Shown one piece after another: positions 43,547-50,875 of a stretch of DNA of 64,000 nt. The stretch comes from an uncultured Serinicoccus sp. (GTDB taxonomy: Bacteria; Actinomycetota; Actinomycetes; Actinomycetales; Dermatophilaceae). Numbering within the stretch: the first letter of the stretch is position 1; the number at the start of each line of letters is the position of its first letter. Below the pieces are notes generated by a model, which was given only the letters and a program-made list of their open reading frames with translations, was not told the DNA's origin and ran no database searches. The DNA lies in assembly GCF_947500995.1 (NCBI RefSeq), contig NZ_CANMUA010000008.1:124001-188000 (forward strand), in the 5' to 3' direction. The translations under genes were made by a program, and so were the position numbers.

Positions 43547-45328
43547 TCAGCCCCGCAGGTCGGGGAAGTCGCTGTCGCGCCACTCGGTCGGGGCACCGGC
43601 GGCTCCGCCCGTCGTGGCGGCCGCGGTGCCGGCAGCCTCGTCCCCGCCCGCGCCGGAGGCCAGCTGCTCCTCCCGGGCCCGCAGCTCGACCCGCCGGATC
43701 TTGCCGCTGATCGTCTTGGGCAGCTCGAAGAACTCCAGCCGGCGGACCCGCTGCCAGGGCTGCAGGTGCTCGCGGGCGTGGGCCAGGATCGAGCGCGCGG
43801 TCTCGGCGGTCGGCTCGTGCCCGGCGACCAGGGTGACGTAGGCCTTGGGCACCGACAGGCGCACCTCGTCGGGTGCGGGCACCACGGCCGCCTCGGCGAC
43901 CGCCGGGTGCTCGATGAGCACCGACTCCAGCTCGAACGGGCTGATCTTGTAGTCGCTGGCCTTGAAGACGTCGTCGGTGCGCCCGACGTAGGTGATCATT
44001 CCGGTCGCGTCCCGCTCGGCGACGTCGCCGGTGTGGTAGTAACCGCCGGTCATCGCCTCGGCGTTGCGCTCGTCGTCCCCCTGGTAGCCGGTCATCAGCG
44101 CCACCGGCGACGCGGACAGGTCGAGGCAGATCTCGCCCTCCCCCGGGCCGCCGACCACCCGCCCGGTCTGCGGGTCGACGAGCACGGAGGGGATGCCGGG
44201 CAGCGGCATACCCATCGACCCGGGCTTGACCCGGTCCCCCGGGCAGTTCCCGATCTGCGCGGTGGTCTCGGTCTGGCCGTAGCCGTCGCGCAGGGTCAGG
44301 CCCCACTGCCGCTGCACCTGGGTGATGACCTCGGGGTTGAGCGGCTCGCCCGCACCGATGACCTCCCGCAGGACACCGGGGCCGCCGGACAGGTCGGCGT
44401 TGATGAGCATGCGCCAGACCGTCGGCGGGGCGCACAGGCTGGTGACCCGGTGGCGTCGCACCACGTCGAGCAGGGCGTCGGGGTCGAACCGCCGGTAGGC
44501 GTGGACGAGGATGGTCGCCTCGGCGATCCACGGGGCGAAGAAGCAGCTCCAGGCGTGCTTGGCCCAGCCGGGGCTGGAGATGTTGAGGTGCACGTCGCCG
44601 GGGCGCAGGCCCAGCCAGTAGGTCGTCGAGAGGTGGCCGACCGGGTAGCTCACCTGGGTGTGCTCGACGAGCTTGGGCCGGTTGGTGGTGCCGGAGGTGA
44701 AGTAGAGCAGGAGGCGGTCGTCGGGGCCGGTGCCCGGGTGCTCGGCGTGGCTGACGTGCTCGGCGTATGCCGTCCGCAGGTCGGTCCAGCCGGCCGCCTC
44801 TCCCACGGACAGGCGGGCGTAGTCGCCCGGCACGTCGTCGAACCGGTCCGTGTCGGCGGCGTCGACGACCACGGCCCGGGCGCCACCACGCTCCAGCCGG
44901 TCGCGCAGGTCGGACGGACCCGCCGCGGTCGTCGTGGGCATGAGGACGGCCCCGAGCTTCATCACCCCGAGCATGGTGTCCCACAGCTCGACCTGGTTGC
45001 CGAGCATGACCATGACGCTGTCGCCCCGGCCGATGCCCTGGTGGGCCAGCAACGCGGCGACCTGGTCGGAGCGGGTGGCGACCTCGTCGAAGGTCAGCGT
45101 CTCGTCCGAGCCGTCCTCCCGGACGACGACCAGCGCGGGCGCGTCGTTGCCGCGCGCGATCGCGTCGAACCAGTCCACCGCCCAGTTGAAGCGCTCCCCC
45201 ACGTCCGGGTAGCGGAACTCCTCCCGGGCCCGCCCCGGGTCGCCGTAGAGCTCGAGGAGCTGGTCGCGGGCGGCGCGGTAGGCCGGGTGCGGCGAGGGTG
45301 CGGTGCGGTCGTTCGACGTCGGCGTCAT
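43547..45328 (-). CDS. AMP-binding acyl-CoA synthetase (medium-chain/ACSM type)
   Basis: Adenylate-forming acyl-CoA ligase of 593 residues. ATP loop LLYFTSGTTNRPKLV, core RDGYGQTETT, YHTGDVAERDATGMITYVGRTDDVFKASDYKISP and the C-terminal catalytic lysine in LPKTISGKIRR are all present. The extended N-terminal ERFNWAVDWFDAIARGN resembles medium-chain synthetases and AMP-ligases for aromatic acids. An Ala/Gly-rich tail of about 30 residues is unusual. It starts a same-strand series with PIG-L and acyl-CoA dehydrogenase, although a leaderless promoter precedes each. Confidence 0.88.
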   Translation of the reverse strand: MTPTSNDRTAPSPHPAYRAARDQLLELYGDPGRAREEFRYPDVGERFNWAVDWFDAIARGNDAPALVVVREDGSDETLTFDEVATRSDQVAALLAHQGIGRGDSVMVMLGNQVELWDTMLGVMKLGAVLMPTTTAAGPSDLRDRLERGGARAVVVDAADTDRFDDVPGDYARLSVGEAAGWTDLRTAYAEHVSHAEHPGTGPDDRLLLYFTSGTTNRPKLVEHTQVSYPVGHLSTTYWLGLRPGDVHLNISSPGWAKHAWSCFFAPWIAEATILVHAYRRFDPDALLDVVRRHRVTSLCAPPTVWRMLINADLSGGPGVLREVIGAGEPLNPEVITQVQRQWGLTLRDGYGQTETTAQIGNCPGDRVKPGSMGMPLPGIPSVLVDPQTGRVVGGPGEGEICLDLSASPVALMTGYQGDDERNAEAMTGGYYHTGDVAERDATGMITYVGRTDDVFKASDYKISPFELESVLIEHPAVAEAAVVPAPDEVRLSVPKAYVTLVAGHEPTAETARSILAHAREHLQPWQRVRRLEFFELPKTISGKIRRVELRAREEQLASGAGGDEAAGTAAATTGGAAGAPTEWRDSDFPDLRG

Positions 45329-45415
45329 ACCTCCATCCCTACACCGGGGCAGGTATGCCTGTCAGCAGGAGCCTTGGGCGCGCCACTGTCGGACCCCCGC
45401 CCTAGAGTCGGTCCC

Positions 45416-45730
45416 ATGACGAACCCCATGGACGACCAGACCCCGACCGGCGCCGCCGACGACCCCGACGCGGGCGCCGCCGGCGCCACCGACGACCCCG
45501 ACATGCTGGGCGCCCCCAGCCCGCAGTCCCCGGACGACCAGCTCGAGCGCGACCCGGAGAACTGGACCACCGGCGACGACCCGGCCACCGAGGCGCAGAA
45601 GTCCTACCTCGACCGGCTCGCCAGCGCCGCCGGCGAGCAGATCCCGGCCGAGGGGCTCACCAAGGCGAAGGCCTCCGAGCACATCGACCGCCTCCAGTCC
45701 GCGACCGGCATGGAGCCGCGCGAGTCCTGA
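45416..45730 (+). CDS. DUF3072 domain small acidic protein
   Basis: Protein of 104 residues with an acidic, Asp/Pro/Ala-rich N-terminal half and the conserved DUF3072 core at the end: NWTTGDDPATEAQKSYLDRLASAAGEQIPAEGLTKAKASEHIDRLQ. The core resembles short DNA/SAP-like helical domains of unknown function seen throughout actinobacteria. TAGAGT at 45403-45408 lies 7 nt before the ATG with no Shine-Dalgarno sequence, one of the clearest leaderless examples here. Confidence 0.83.
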   Translation: MTNPMDDQTPTGAADDPDAGAAGATDDPDMLGAPSPQSPDDQLERDPENWTTGDDPATEAQKSYLDRLASAAGEQIPAEGLTKAKASEHIDRLQSATGMEPRES

Positions 45731-45785
45731 GCCCGACCGGCACGGGGATCCAGCGGGTGGCCCCGCGCCGGGGCAGGAGCTGCCC

Positions 45786-46700
45786 TCAGGCGGGGTGGGT
45801 GTTCTGCCCCCACACCCGACGGACCTCCGCGGCCACCGAGGCCACCGCCGGCCGCCGCTCGCTGGAGTCGCGGTGCACGAGCATCACGCGCCGGGTGGGG
45901 GGGTCCTTCACCGGCAGGGCGACGACCGCCTCGGGCAGCTCGGGGCGGCCCAGCCGCGGCATGAGTCCGATGCCGAAGCCGGCCTCCACGAGGGCGATCT
46001 TGCTGGGGTGGGTGTCGGCGGTCGCGGCGATCCGGTAGTCCAGGTGGCGCTCGCGCAGGGCCGTCAGCAGCCAGTCGCTGAAGACCCCCGGTGAGTCGTC
46101 CACCCAGTCCCGTCCCCCGCAGTCCCGCAGGTCGACGATGCCGGTGCGCCCGATGCGCAGGTCGTGGTCGTGCCGGGCGATGAGGTCGACGACGTCGTTG
46201 CCCAGGACGGTGGAGACCAGTCCCTCCGGCAGGGCCTTGTGGTAGTCGGTCCAGTCGTGGACCACGGCGAGGTCGACCTCGCCGCGGCGCAGCGCCCGCA
46301 GCGACCCCTCCGGGGTGAGCTCCCGCACGGTCAGGCGCAGCAGCGGGTAGAGCTCGCGCAGGGTGGGCACGGTCGGGGCGAGCAGACCGACGATGCCCGT
46401 GGGGAAAGAGGAGAGCACGAGCGGACCCGAGACGTCACTGGTCAGGTGCTCCAGCTCGGCCCGTGCGGCCTCGTCCAGCTGCTCCACCTGGGCGGCCAGT
46501 CGCACCAGCACCTCCGCGGCGTCGGTGGGGACGACGTTGCGGCCACGGCGCACGAGGACGGGCTGTCCGACCTCCCTCTGGAGACGGGTCAGCTGCTGGC
46601 TGACGGCCGAGGCCGTGAGGCCGAGGCGGTCGGCCGCGGCCAGCACCGTGCCCTCCTCGACGACCGCCTTGAGGCTGACCAGGTGCTCGGGAGAGAACAT
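45786..46700 (-). CDS. LysR-family regulator of the ArgP/LysG type
   Basis: Transcription regulator of 304 residues. N-terminal MFSPEHLVSLKAVVEEGTVLAAADRLGLTASAVSQQLTRLQ is the winged helix typical of ArgP/IciA/LysG. The effector domain includes LVLSSFPTGIVGLLAP and SKIALVEAGFGIGLMP. In corynebacteria LysG controls the lysine/arginine exporter LysE; no exporter is next door here. Instead the gene is divergent from the two 30-codon cassettes, whose first promoter block begins 24 bp from this start. ATG 46700 is preferred to one six codons upstream. Confidence 0.87.
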   Translation of the reverse strand: MFSPEHLVSLKAVVEEGTVLAAADRLGLTASAVSQQLTRLQREVGQPVLVRRGRNVVPTDAAEVLVRLAAQVEQLDEAARAELEHLTSDVSGPLVLSSFPTGIVGLLAPTVPTLRELYPLLRLTVRELTPEGSLRALRRGEVDLAVVHDWTDYHKALPEGLVSTVLGNDVVDLIARHDHDLRIGRTGIVDLRDCGGRDWVDDSPGVFSDWLLTALRERHLDYRIAATADTHPSKIALVEAGFGIGLMPRLGRPELPEAVVALPVKDPPTRRVMLVHRDSSERRPAVASVAAEVRRVWGQNTHPA

Positions 46701-46723
46701 GCAGCGCATCTTACACATACCGA

Positions 46724-46766
46724 TAAGAAATGTCCGTTTGTGCTAAAGGGAAAATACTGTCAGAGT
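46724..46766 (+). promoter_or_regulatory. promoter-like block of 30-codon cassette 1
   Basis: A 25-bp block at 46724-46748 is shared at one mismatch with 47070-47094 and ends GTCCGTTTGTGCTAAAG. TTGTGC at 46738-46743 and CAGAGT at 46761-46766 are 17 bp apart and could be -35 and -10 elements. The block is AT-rich for this window and lies beside the divergent LysR gene; T-N11-A text (TCCGTTTGTGCTA) inside it suits a LysR site. Confidence 0.5.
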
Positions 46767-46805
46767 AAGACGTATCAGACCCCGGCACGAAGAAAGGTGG
46801 CCACC

Positions 46806-46898
46806 ATGACCGCTCTGTCCAAGGCTTTCCGCAGCAGCACCCACGTGATCCTCGAGATCGGTCGCTCCTGGCGCCCGATCGAGCACATCCGCGGCTGA
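46806..46898 (+). CDS. 30-residue peptide gene, copy 1
   Basis: Short open frame of 31 codons including stop, preceded by GAAAGGTGG five bases before the ATG. The peptide is basic with a hydrophobic centre (HVILEIG) and ends SWRPIEHIRG. I do not recognise a family. It uses GCT and GGT codons rarely seen in neighbours. Copy 2 at 47152 is identical at every base. It lies between a divergent LysR regulator's promoter region and a hairpin, so it reads as a stand-alone transcription unit. Possible natures: a functional small protein, a leader peptide, or a coding-like small RNA. Confidence 0.65.
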   Translation: MTALSKAFRSSTHVILEIGRSWRPIEHIRG

Positions 46899-46911
46899 CC
46901 CGACGCTGCCT

Positions 46912-46950
46912 GGAAGCCGCCCCTGGGACCTCGTCCCGGGGGCGGCTTCC
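46912..46950 (+). terminator. hairpin after peptide gene copy 1
   Basis: Arms GGAAGCCGCCCC (46912-46923) and its complement (46939-46950) enclose a second stem GGGAC/GTCCC. It starts 14 bp after the stop codon. No T run follows. Confidence 0.75.
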
Positions 46951-47069
46951 CCCATGTCAGGAGAGGATCCGCGACGACGGCCGCGACCGCGCGGCGAGGG
47001 CACCCGACCCGACGGCAGGCCACCGCACGGACGCCGGCCCGATGGTTAAGCGGAACTTCCTGGTATCCG

Positions 47070-47112
47070 TAAGCAATGTCCGTTTGTGCTAAAGCAAGAA
47101 TCTTGTCAGACT
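47070..47112 (+). promoter_or_regulatory. promoter-like block of 30-codon cassette 2
   Basis: Same 25-bp block as cassette 1 at 47070-47094, with TTGTGC at 47084-47089 and CAGACT at 47107-47112, again 17 bp apart. Sequence between the hexamers differs from copy 1 at many bases, so the hexamers and block appear selectively kept. Confidence 0.5.
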
Positions 47113-47151
47113 AGAACCTGTCAGACCCCGACGCGAAGAAAGGTGGCCACC

Positions 47152-47244
47152 ATGACCGCTCTGTCCAAGGCTTTCCGCAGCAGCACCCACGTGATCCTCG
47201 AGATCGGTCGCTCCTGGCGCCCGATCGAGCACATCCGCGGCTGA
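47152..47244 (+). CDS. 30-residue peptide gene, copy 2
   Basis: Exact base-for-base copy of the 93-bp frame at 46806, with the same GAAAGGTGG ribosome site and its own promoter-like block and hairpin. Preserved identity at synonymous sites, against diverged flanks, points to gene conversion, recent duplication of the core only, or constraint on the RNA. Nothing downstream within the hairpin-bounded unit is coded, so a leader-peptide role for the next gene would require reading through the hairpin. Confidence 0.65.
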   Translation: MTALSKAFRSSTHVILEIGRSWRPIEHIRG

Positions 47245-47257
47245 CCTCACGCCTTCC

Positions 47258-47295
47258 GAAGCCGCCCCCCGGGACCACTCCCGAGGGGCGGCTTC
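47258..47295 (+). terminator. hairpin after peptide gene copy 2
   Basis: Arms GAAGCCGCCCC (47258-47268) and its complement (47285-47295), with inner CGGG/CCCG pairing. Same outer arm as after copy 1 but different loop sequence, implying conservation of structure. Confidence 0.75.
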
Positions 47296-47332
47296 TGCGT
47301 GTCCGGCACGGAGGTCGGCCTAGGCTGGTCCG

Positions 47333-48154
47333 ATGCCGCTGACGACCACCCAGCAGGCCCTGCTCGACACCTGGCTGCCCGGGCACACGGTGCTCGGCGA
47401 CCACTCGTGGGGGCTGGTCAGCACCACCGTGCTCCGGGTGCGGCACGCCGGACGCGACCTGACGGTCAAGGCCAGCTCCCCCGACGACCACCACCTCGCG
47501 CGGGAGGTCGTCGCCCACCGCGAGGTCACCGCCCCGCTCCTGCCCGACCGCGCACCGACGCTGGTCCGGGCCGACCTCGACGCCCACCTGCTCGTGGCGA
47601 CGTGGCTGCCCGGCCGCCTGGTGCAGGGCACGCCTGCCGAGCACGACCCCGCGAGCTACCACCAGGCCGGGGAGCTGCTCGGCCGGCTGCACGGGCAGTC
47701 CTCCCGCACCGACGAGGACTGGCTGGACCAGCAGCGGGTCCGCGCCCGTCGCTGGCTCGACCAGCCGCACCGCATCCCCCGGGCCCAGGTCGACCGCGTC
47801 GAGCGACGGCTCACCCGGTGGCCGGTCGGCCCGGTGACGCTCACGCCGACCCACGGGGACTACCACCCCCGCAACTGGGTCGTGGACCACGGCACCGTGT
47901 CGGTCATCGACTTCGGCCGGGCGCAGTGGCGGCCCGCCGCCACGGACCTGGCCCGGATGCAGCCTCGCCAGTGGCGCGACGACCCCCGCCTGGAGGCGGC
48001 GTTCCTCGAGGGGTACGGCACCGACCCCCGCCCGTCGTGGTGGCGTGACCTCCTGCTCGCCGAGGCGGTGGGCACCGCGGTGTGGGCCCACCAGGTCGGC
48101 GACGAGGCCTTCGAGCAGGAAGGCCTGCAGCAGCTCGCCGAGCTGACGGCCTGA
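47333..48154 (+). CDS. APH-type phosphotransferase-family protein
   Basis: Kinase-fold protein of 273 residues. The catalytic segment THGDYHPRNWVVDHGTVSVIDFGRAQWRP contains HGDxxxxN and the metal-binding IDFG. Lys in LTVKASS fits the ATP lysine. Substrate unknown; similarity is to uncharacterised actinobacterial members rather than resistance enzymes. TAGGCT at 47321-47326 lies 6 nt before the ATG, so it is probably a leaderless, separate unit from the peptide cassettes just upstream. Confidence 0.85.
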   Translation: MPLTTTQQALLDTWLPGHTVLGDHSWGLVSTTVLRVRHAGRDLTVKASSPDDHHLAREVVAHREVTAPLLPDRAPTLVRADLDAHLLVATWLPGRLVQGTPAEHDPASYHQAGELLGRLHGQSSRTDEDWLDQQRVRARRWLDQPHRIPRAQVDRVERRLTRWPVGPVTLTPTHGDYHPRNWVVDHGTVSVIDFGRAQWRPAATDLARMQPRQWRDDPRLEAAFLEGYGTDPRPSWWRDLLLAEAVGTAVWAHQVGDEAFEQEGLQQLAELTA

Positions 48155-48169
48155 CGCGGGACCCCCGCC

Positions 48170-48880
48170 TCAGCCGCAGGCCGCCTCCTCGAGCGCGGCC
48201 AGGCCGGCCAGGTCGGCGTCGGTGAACTCGTCCTGACCGGAGTTCTCGGCGGCCATGAGCGCCCCCGGGTCGTCGGAGTGCCCGAGCCCCAGCACGTGCA
48301 CGAGCTCGTGGACCAGGACGGTCTCCTCGTCCAGCCCGCCCAGCCAGCCGCCCGGCATGTCGGTGTCGAGGACGACCATGCCCCCGACCGAGCGGGCGTC
48401 CCCACCCGGCCCCACGACGTAGGACGCACCCCCCAGGCCCGCCGTCGCACCGGAGAGCTCGGGCACCTCCCCCTCGTCGGCCCAGCCGATGAGGACCGGT
48501 CCGCGCTGCCGCCCCTGGAACTCGCGGTCCTCGGTCTCCCCGGTCACCACGAAGGTGAACCCGCTGGCCTCGTTGACCCGTTGGACTGCGGTGGCGACGA
48601 GCTCGGCATACCCCTCCGGCGCCCCCTGCGGGTTGACCTCGACCTCGATGCGGGCGGCGCATCCCCAGGTCACCGGTCGACCGCCGTCGCTCACCTGCAT
48701 GAAGGTGTAGCCCTCACCCCCCGAGCCGGCGACACCGGCCGAGCGCTCGGAGTAGACCGTCCGTCGGATGCTGCCGAGGTCGAGGACGGGCGAGAGGTAG
48801 ACCACCATGCTGATGACCAGCCCCAGGACGAGCAGCAGGCTGAGGACGCTCGTGCACCCTCCGCCGCGCCGCTCGCTCAT
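48170..48880 (-). CDS. membrane-anchored matrixin-like zinc metalloprotease
   Basis: Extracytoplasmic protease candidate of 236 residues. A basic start followed by one TM (about 11-31) anchors it; the rest lies outside. The metzincin zinc site is complete: HELVHVLGLGHSDD at 191-204 (HExxHxxGxxH) with the Met-turn ALMA at about 207-210. WGCAARIEVEVNPQGAPEGY and SVGGMVVLDTDMPGGW match actinobacterial matrixin-like proteins. Four cysteines could form disulfides outside the cell. CAGACT is six bases before the ATG. Targets unknown. Confidence 0.85.
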   Translation of the reverse strand: MSERRGGGCTSVLSLLLVLGLVISMVVYLSPVLDLGSIRRTVYSERSAGVAGSGGEGYTFMQVSDGGRPVTWGCAARIEVEVNPQGAPEGYAELVATAVQRVNEASGFTFVVTGETEDREFQGRQRGPVLIGWADEGEVPELSGATAGLGGASYVVGPGGDARSVGGMVVLDTDMPGGWLGGLDEETVLVHELVHVLGLGHSDDPGALMAAENSGQDEFTDADLAGLAALEEAACG

Positions 48881-48910
48881 CCGTCCAGTCTGCCCGGGGT
48901 TGCTGGGCGA

Positions 48911-49558
48911 CTACTGACCCAGTCCGGCGAGCAGGTCCTCGAAGTCCGTGACGTCCTGCCCGACGCGCGTCCCGGCCCGACCGGACGCGGGGTCCGACCC
49001 CAGCCCGACGACGACCGCGGCGACGACCGCCGTGGCGAGCTCGCCGGCGGCACGGGTGATCCGCTCGCCGAGCTCGCCGGACCCGGCACCGCCGAAGTCG
49101 TCGGTCGCGGCGAAGACGCCGGTCGGCACGACCGCGGCGCGCAGGTAGGCGAACAGCGGGCGCAACGCGTGGTCGAGCACGAGTTGGTGCCGGGCCGTGC
49201 CGGCCGTCGCGGCGACCAGGACGGGCGTGCCGGCGACCGCCTCGGGGTCGAGCACGTCGACGAACATCTTGAACAACCCGGAGTAGCTCGCGGCGAAGAC
49301 GGGGGTGACCGCGACGAGGGCGTCCGCACCGGACACGAGCTCGCGCGCCGCCTCCACGGCCGGGGTCGGCATCCCGCCCGTGGTCATGGTGGTGGCCAGG
49401 TCGTGGGCGAGCTCGCGGAGCTCGACCACCTCGACGGTCGCGGCCTCCCCGCGGGCGCTCACCTGGGTGACGACGGCGTCGGCGAGCCGGTCGGCCAGCA
49501 GCCGGGTGGAGCTGGGCTGGGAGAGCCCTGCGGTGAGGACGACGATGCGGCGGGTCAT
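48911..49558 (-). CDS. FMN reductase partner of LLM monooxygenase (CE1759 family)
   Basis: NAD(P)H-dependent flavin reductase of 215 residues with a flavodoxin-like fold: RIVVLTAGLSQPSSTRLLADRL (phosphate loop) and AVTPVFAASYSGLFKMFVDVLD. It matches the CE1759-type reductases that occur beside CE1758-type luciferase-like monooxygenases and would supply reduced FMN to the adjacent enzyme. It follows that gene on the same strand with 31 bp between. Confidence 0.85.
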   Translation of the reverse strand: MTRRIVVLTAGLSQPSSTRLLADRLADAVVTQVSARGEAATVEVVELRELAHDLATTMTTGGMPTPAVEAARELVSGADALVAVTPVFAASYSGLFKMFVDVLDPEAVAGTPVLVAATAGTARHQLVLDHALRPLFAYLRAAVVPTGVFAATDDFGGAGSGELGERITRAAGELATAVVAAVVVGLGSDPASGRAGTRVGQDVTDFEDLLAGLGQ

Positions 49559-49589
49559 GGCGTGCTCCCTTCGGTATGCCGTGCGGGGG

Positions 49590-50732
49590 TCAGGCGGGGG
49601 CGCCGACGGCGGCGCCCCGGGCCGGGGCCACGAGGTGGTGCGGGGCGTCGGGGCCCTGCGCCACCATCGAGGCGTGGGTGGGCGGGTCGCTCGGGACGTG
49701 CGCGGGACGGCGCGCCTCGAACTCGCGGCGCAGCACCGGCACGACGTCACGGCCCAGGATCTCGATCTGCTCCAGGACGACTTCCTGCGGCAGCCCGGCG
49801 TGGTCGATGAGGAAGAGCTGGCGCTGGTAGTCACCGACCGCGTCGGCGAAACCGAGGGTGCGCTCGATGACCATCTCCGGCGTGCCCACCGTCAGCGGGG
49901 TCATCCGGCTGAACTCCTCCAGGCTCGGGCCGTGGCCGTAGACCGGGGCCACGTCGAAGTAGGGGCGGAAGGTCCGCTTGGCCTCGGCCTCGCTGCCGGC
50001 GATGAAGGCCTGCCCGCCGAGGCCCACGACGGCCTGGTCGGCCGACCCGTGGCCGTAGTGCTCGAAGCGGCGACGGTAGAGGCCGACCATCTGGGCGGTG
50101 TGCTCGATGTTCCAGAAGATGTTGTTGTGGAAGAAGCCGTCGCCGTAGTACGCCGCCTGCTCGGCGATCTCGGTGGACCGGATCGAGCCGTGCCAGACGA
50201 ACGGCGGGGTGCCGTCCAGCGGGCGCGGCGTGGCGGTGAAGCCCTGCAGCGGGGTGCGGAACTTCCCCTGCCAGTCGACGACCTCCTCGCGCCAGAGCCG
50301 GCGCAGCAGGTGGTAGTTCTCGATGGCCAGCGGCACGCCCTGGCGGATGTCCTTGCCGAACCACGGGTAGACCGGGCCGGTGTTGCCGCGGCCCATCATG
50401 AGGTCGACCCGACCGCCGGAGAGGTGCTGGAGGAAGGCGTAGTCCTCCGCGATGCGCACCGGGTCGGTGGTGGTGATGAGGGTCGTCGCCGTCGACAGCT
50501 GCAGCCGCTGCGTCTGGGCGGCGATGTAGGCGAGGTGGGTCGTCGGCGCCGAGGAGATGAACGGCGGGTTGTGGTGCTGCCCGGTGGCGAAGACGTCGAG
50601 GCCGACCTCCTCCGCCTTGAGGGCGTACGACGTCATCGCGGCGATGCGCTCGCCGTCCGTCGGCACGCGACCGGTCGTGGGGTCCGGCGTGATGTCGCCG
50701 ACGCTGAAGATCCCGAACTGCACCTGACTCAC
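49590..50732 (-). CDS. LLM-class flavin-dependent oxidoreductase (CE1758 family)
   Basis: Luciferase-like monooxygenase of 380 residues with a TIM barrel. Visible: FGIFSVGDITPDPTTG, DVFATGQHHNPPFISSAP, HLSGGRVDLMMGRGNTGPVYPWFG and FLIDHAGLP. It uses reduced FMN and O2 on an unknown substrate, with the downstream reductase as flavin donor. The C-terminal 30 residues are Pro/Ala-rich and probably disordered. GGAGGGTGA precedes the ATG. A palindrome at 50745-50758 lies in its promoter region, divergent from the FucP-type gene. Confidence 0.9.
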   Translation of the reverse strand: MSQVQFGIFSVGDITPDPTTGRVPTDGERIAAMTSYALKAEEVGLDVFATGQHHNPPFISSAPTTHLAYIAAQTQRLQLSTATTLITTTDPVRIAEDYAFLQHLSGGRVDLMMGRGNTGPVYPWFGKDIRQGVPLAIENYHLLRRLWREEVVDWQGKFRTPLQGFTATPRPLDGTPPFVWHGSIRSTEIAEQAAYYGDGFFHNNIFWNIEHTAQMVGLYRRRFEHYGHGSADQAVVGLGGQAFIAGSEAEAKRTFRPYFDVAPVYGHGPSLEEFSRMTPLTVGTPEMVIERTLGFADAVGDYQRQLFLIDHAGLPQEVVLEQIEILGRDVVPVLRREFEARRPAHVPSDPPTHASMVAQGPDAPHHLVAPARGAAVGAPA

Positions 50733-50744
50733 CCTCCTGGGGTC

Positions 50745-50758
50745 GTTGATGTATCAAC
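50745..50758. promoter_or_regulatory. GTTGAT-GT-ATCAAC palindrome before the monooxygenase
   Basis: Perfect 6-bp arms around a 2-bp centre, 12 bp before the start of the monooxygenase gene. A TATAGT hexamer (minus strand, 50757-50762) partly overlaps it, as expected for a repressor site. No MarR-type gene is adjacent, so the regulator would act from elsewhere. Confidence 0.5.
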
Positions 50759-50849
50759 TATACCAACGCGTCTCTCGCCGAGGTATTCCCCACCCCGCCG
50801 GGGGTGGTCACCCGCGCCGCCACGGCATACCCTGGCCGGAACGCGACAA

Positions 50850-50862
50850 TGACGTAGCGTCA
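50850..50862. promoter_or_regulatory. TGACG-TAG-CGTCA palindrome before the FucP-type gene
   Basis: Perfect 5-bp arms around TAG, directly followed by the GAGGAGG ribosome site of the permease gene. Suits a sugar-responsive regulator such as LacI/GntR-type acting on this operon; no such gene is adjacent. Confidence 0.4.
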
Positions 50863-50875
50863 AGAGGAGGGGTGC

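Larger units (their letters stand above)
46724..47297. repeat. tandem duplication of a 346-bp small-gene cassette
   Basis: Two copies in direct orientation align without gaps at 346-bp offset. The promoter-like block and the 93-bp coding sequence are conserved (coding part identical), while the spacer between them and the region after the stop have diverged. Each copy ends in a GC-rich hairpin. Confidence 0.8.

Noticed and set aside
46912-47297. Peptide ORFs as attenuator leaders of the downstream phosphotransferase gene
   Set aside because: Each peptide gene ends in its own hairpin and the phosphotransferase has a separate leaderless-type promoter at 47321; there are no runs of a regulatory codon in the peptide.
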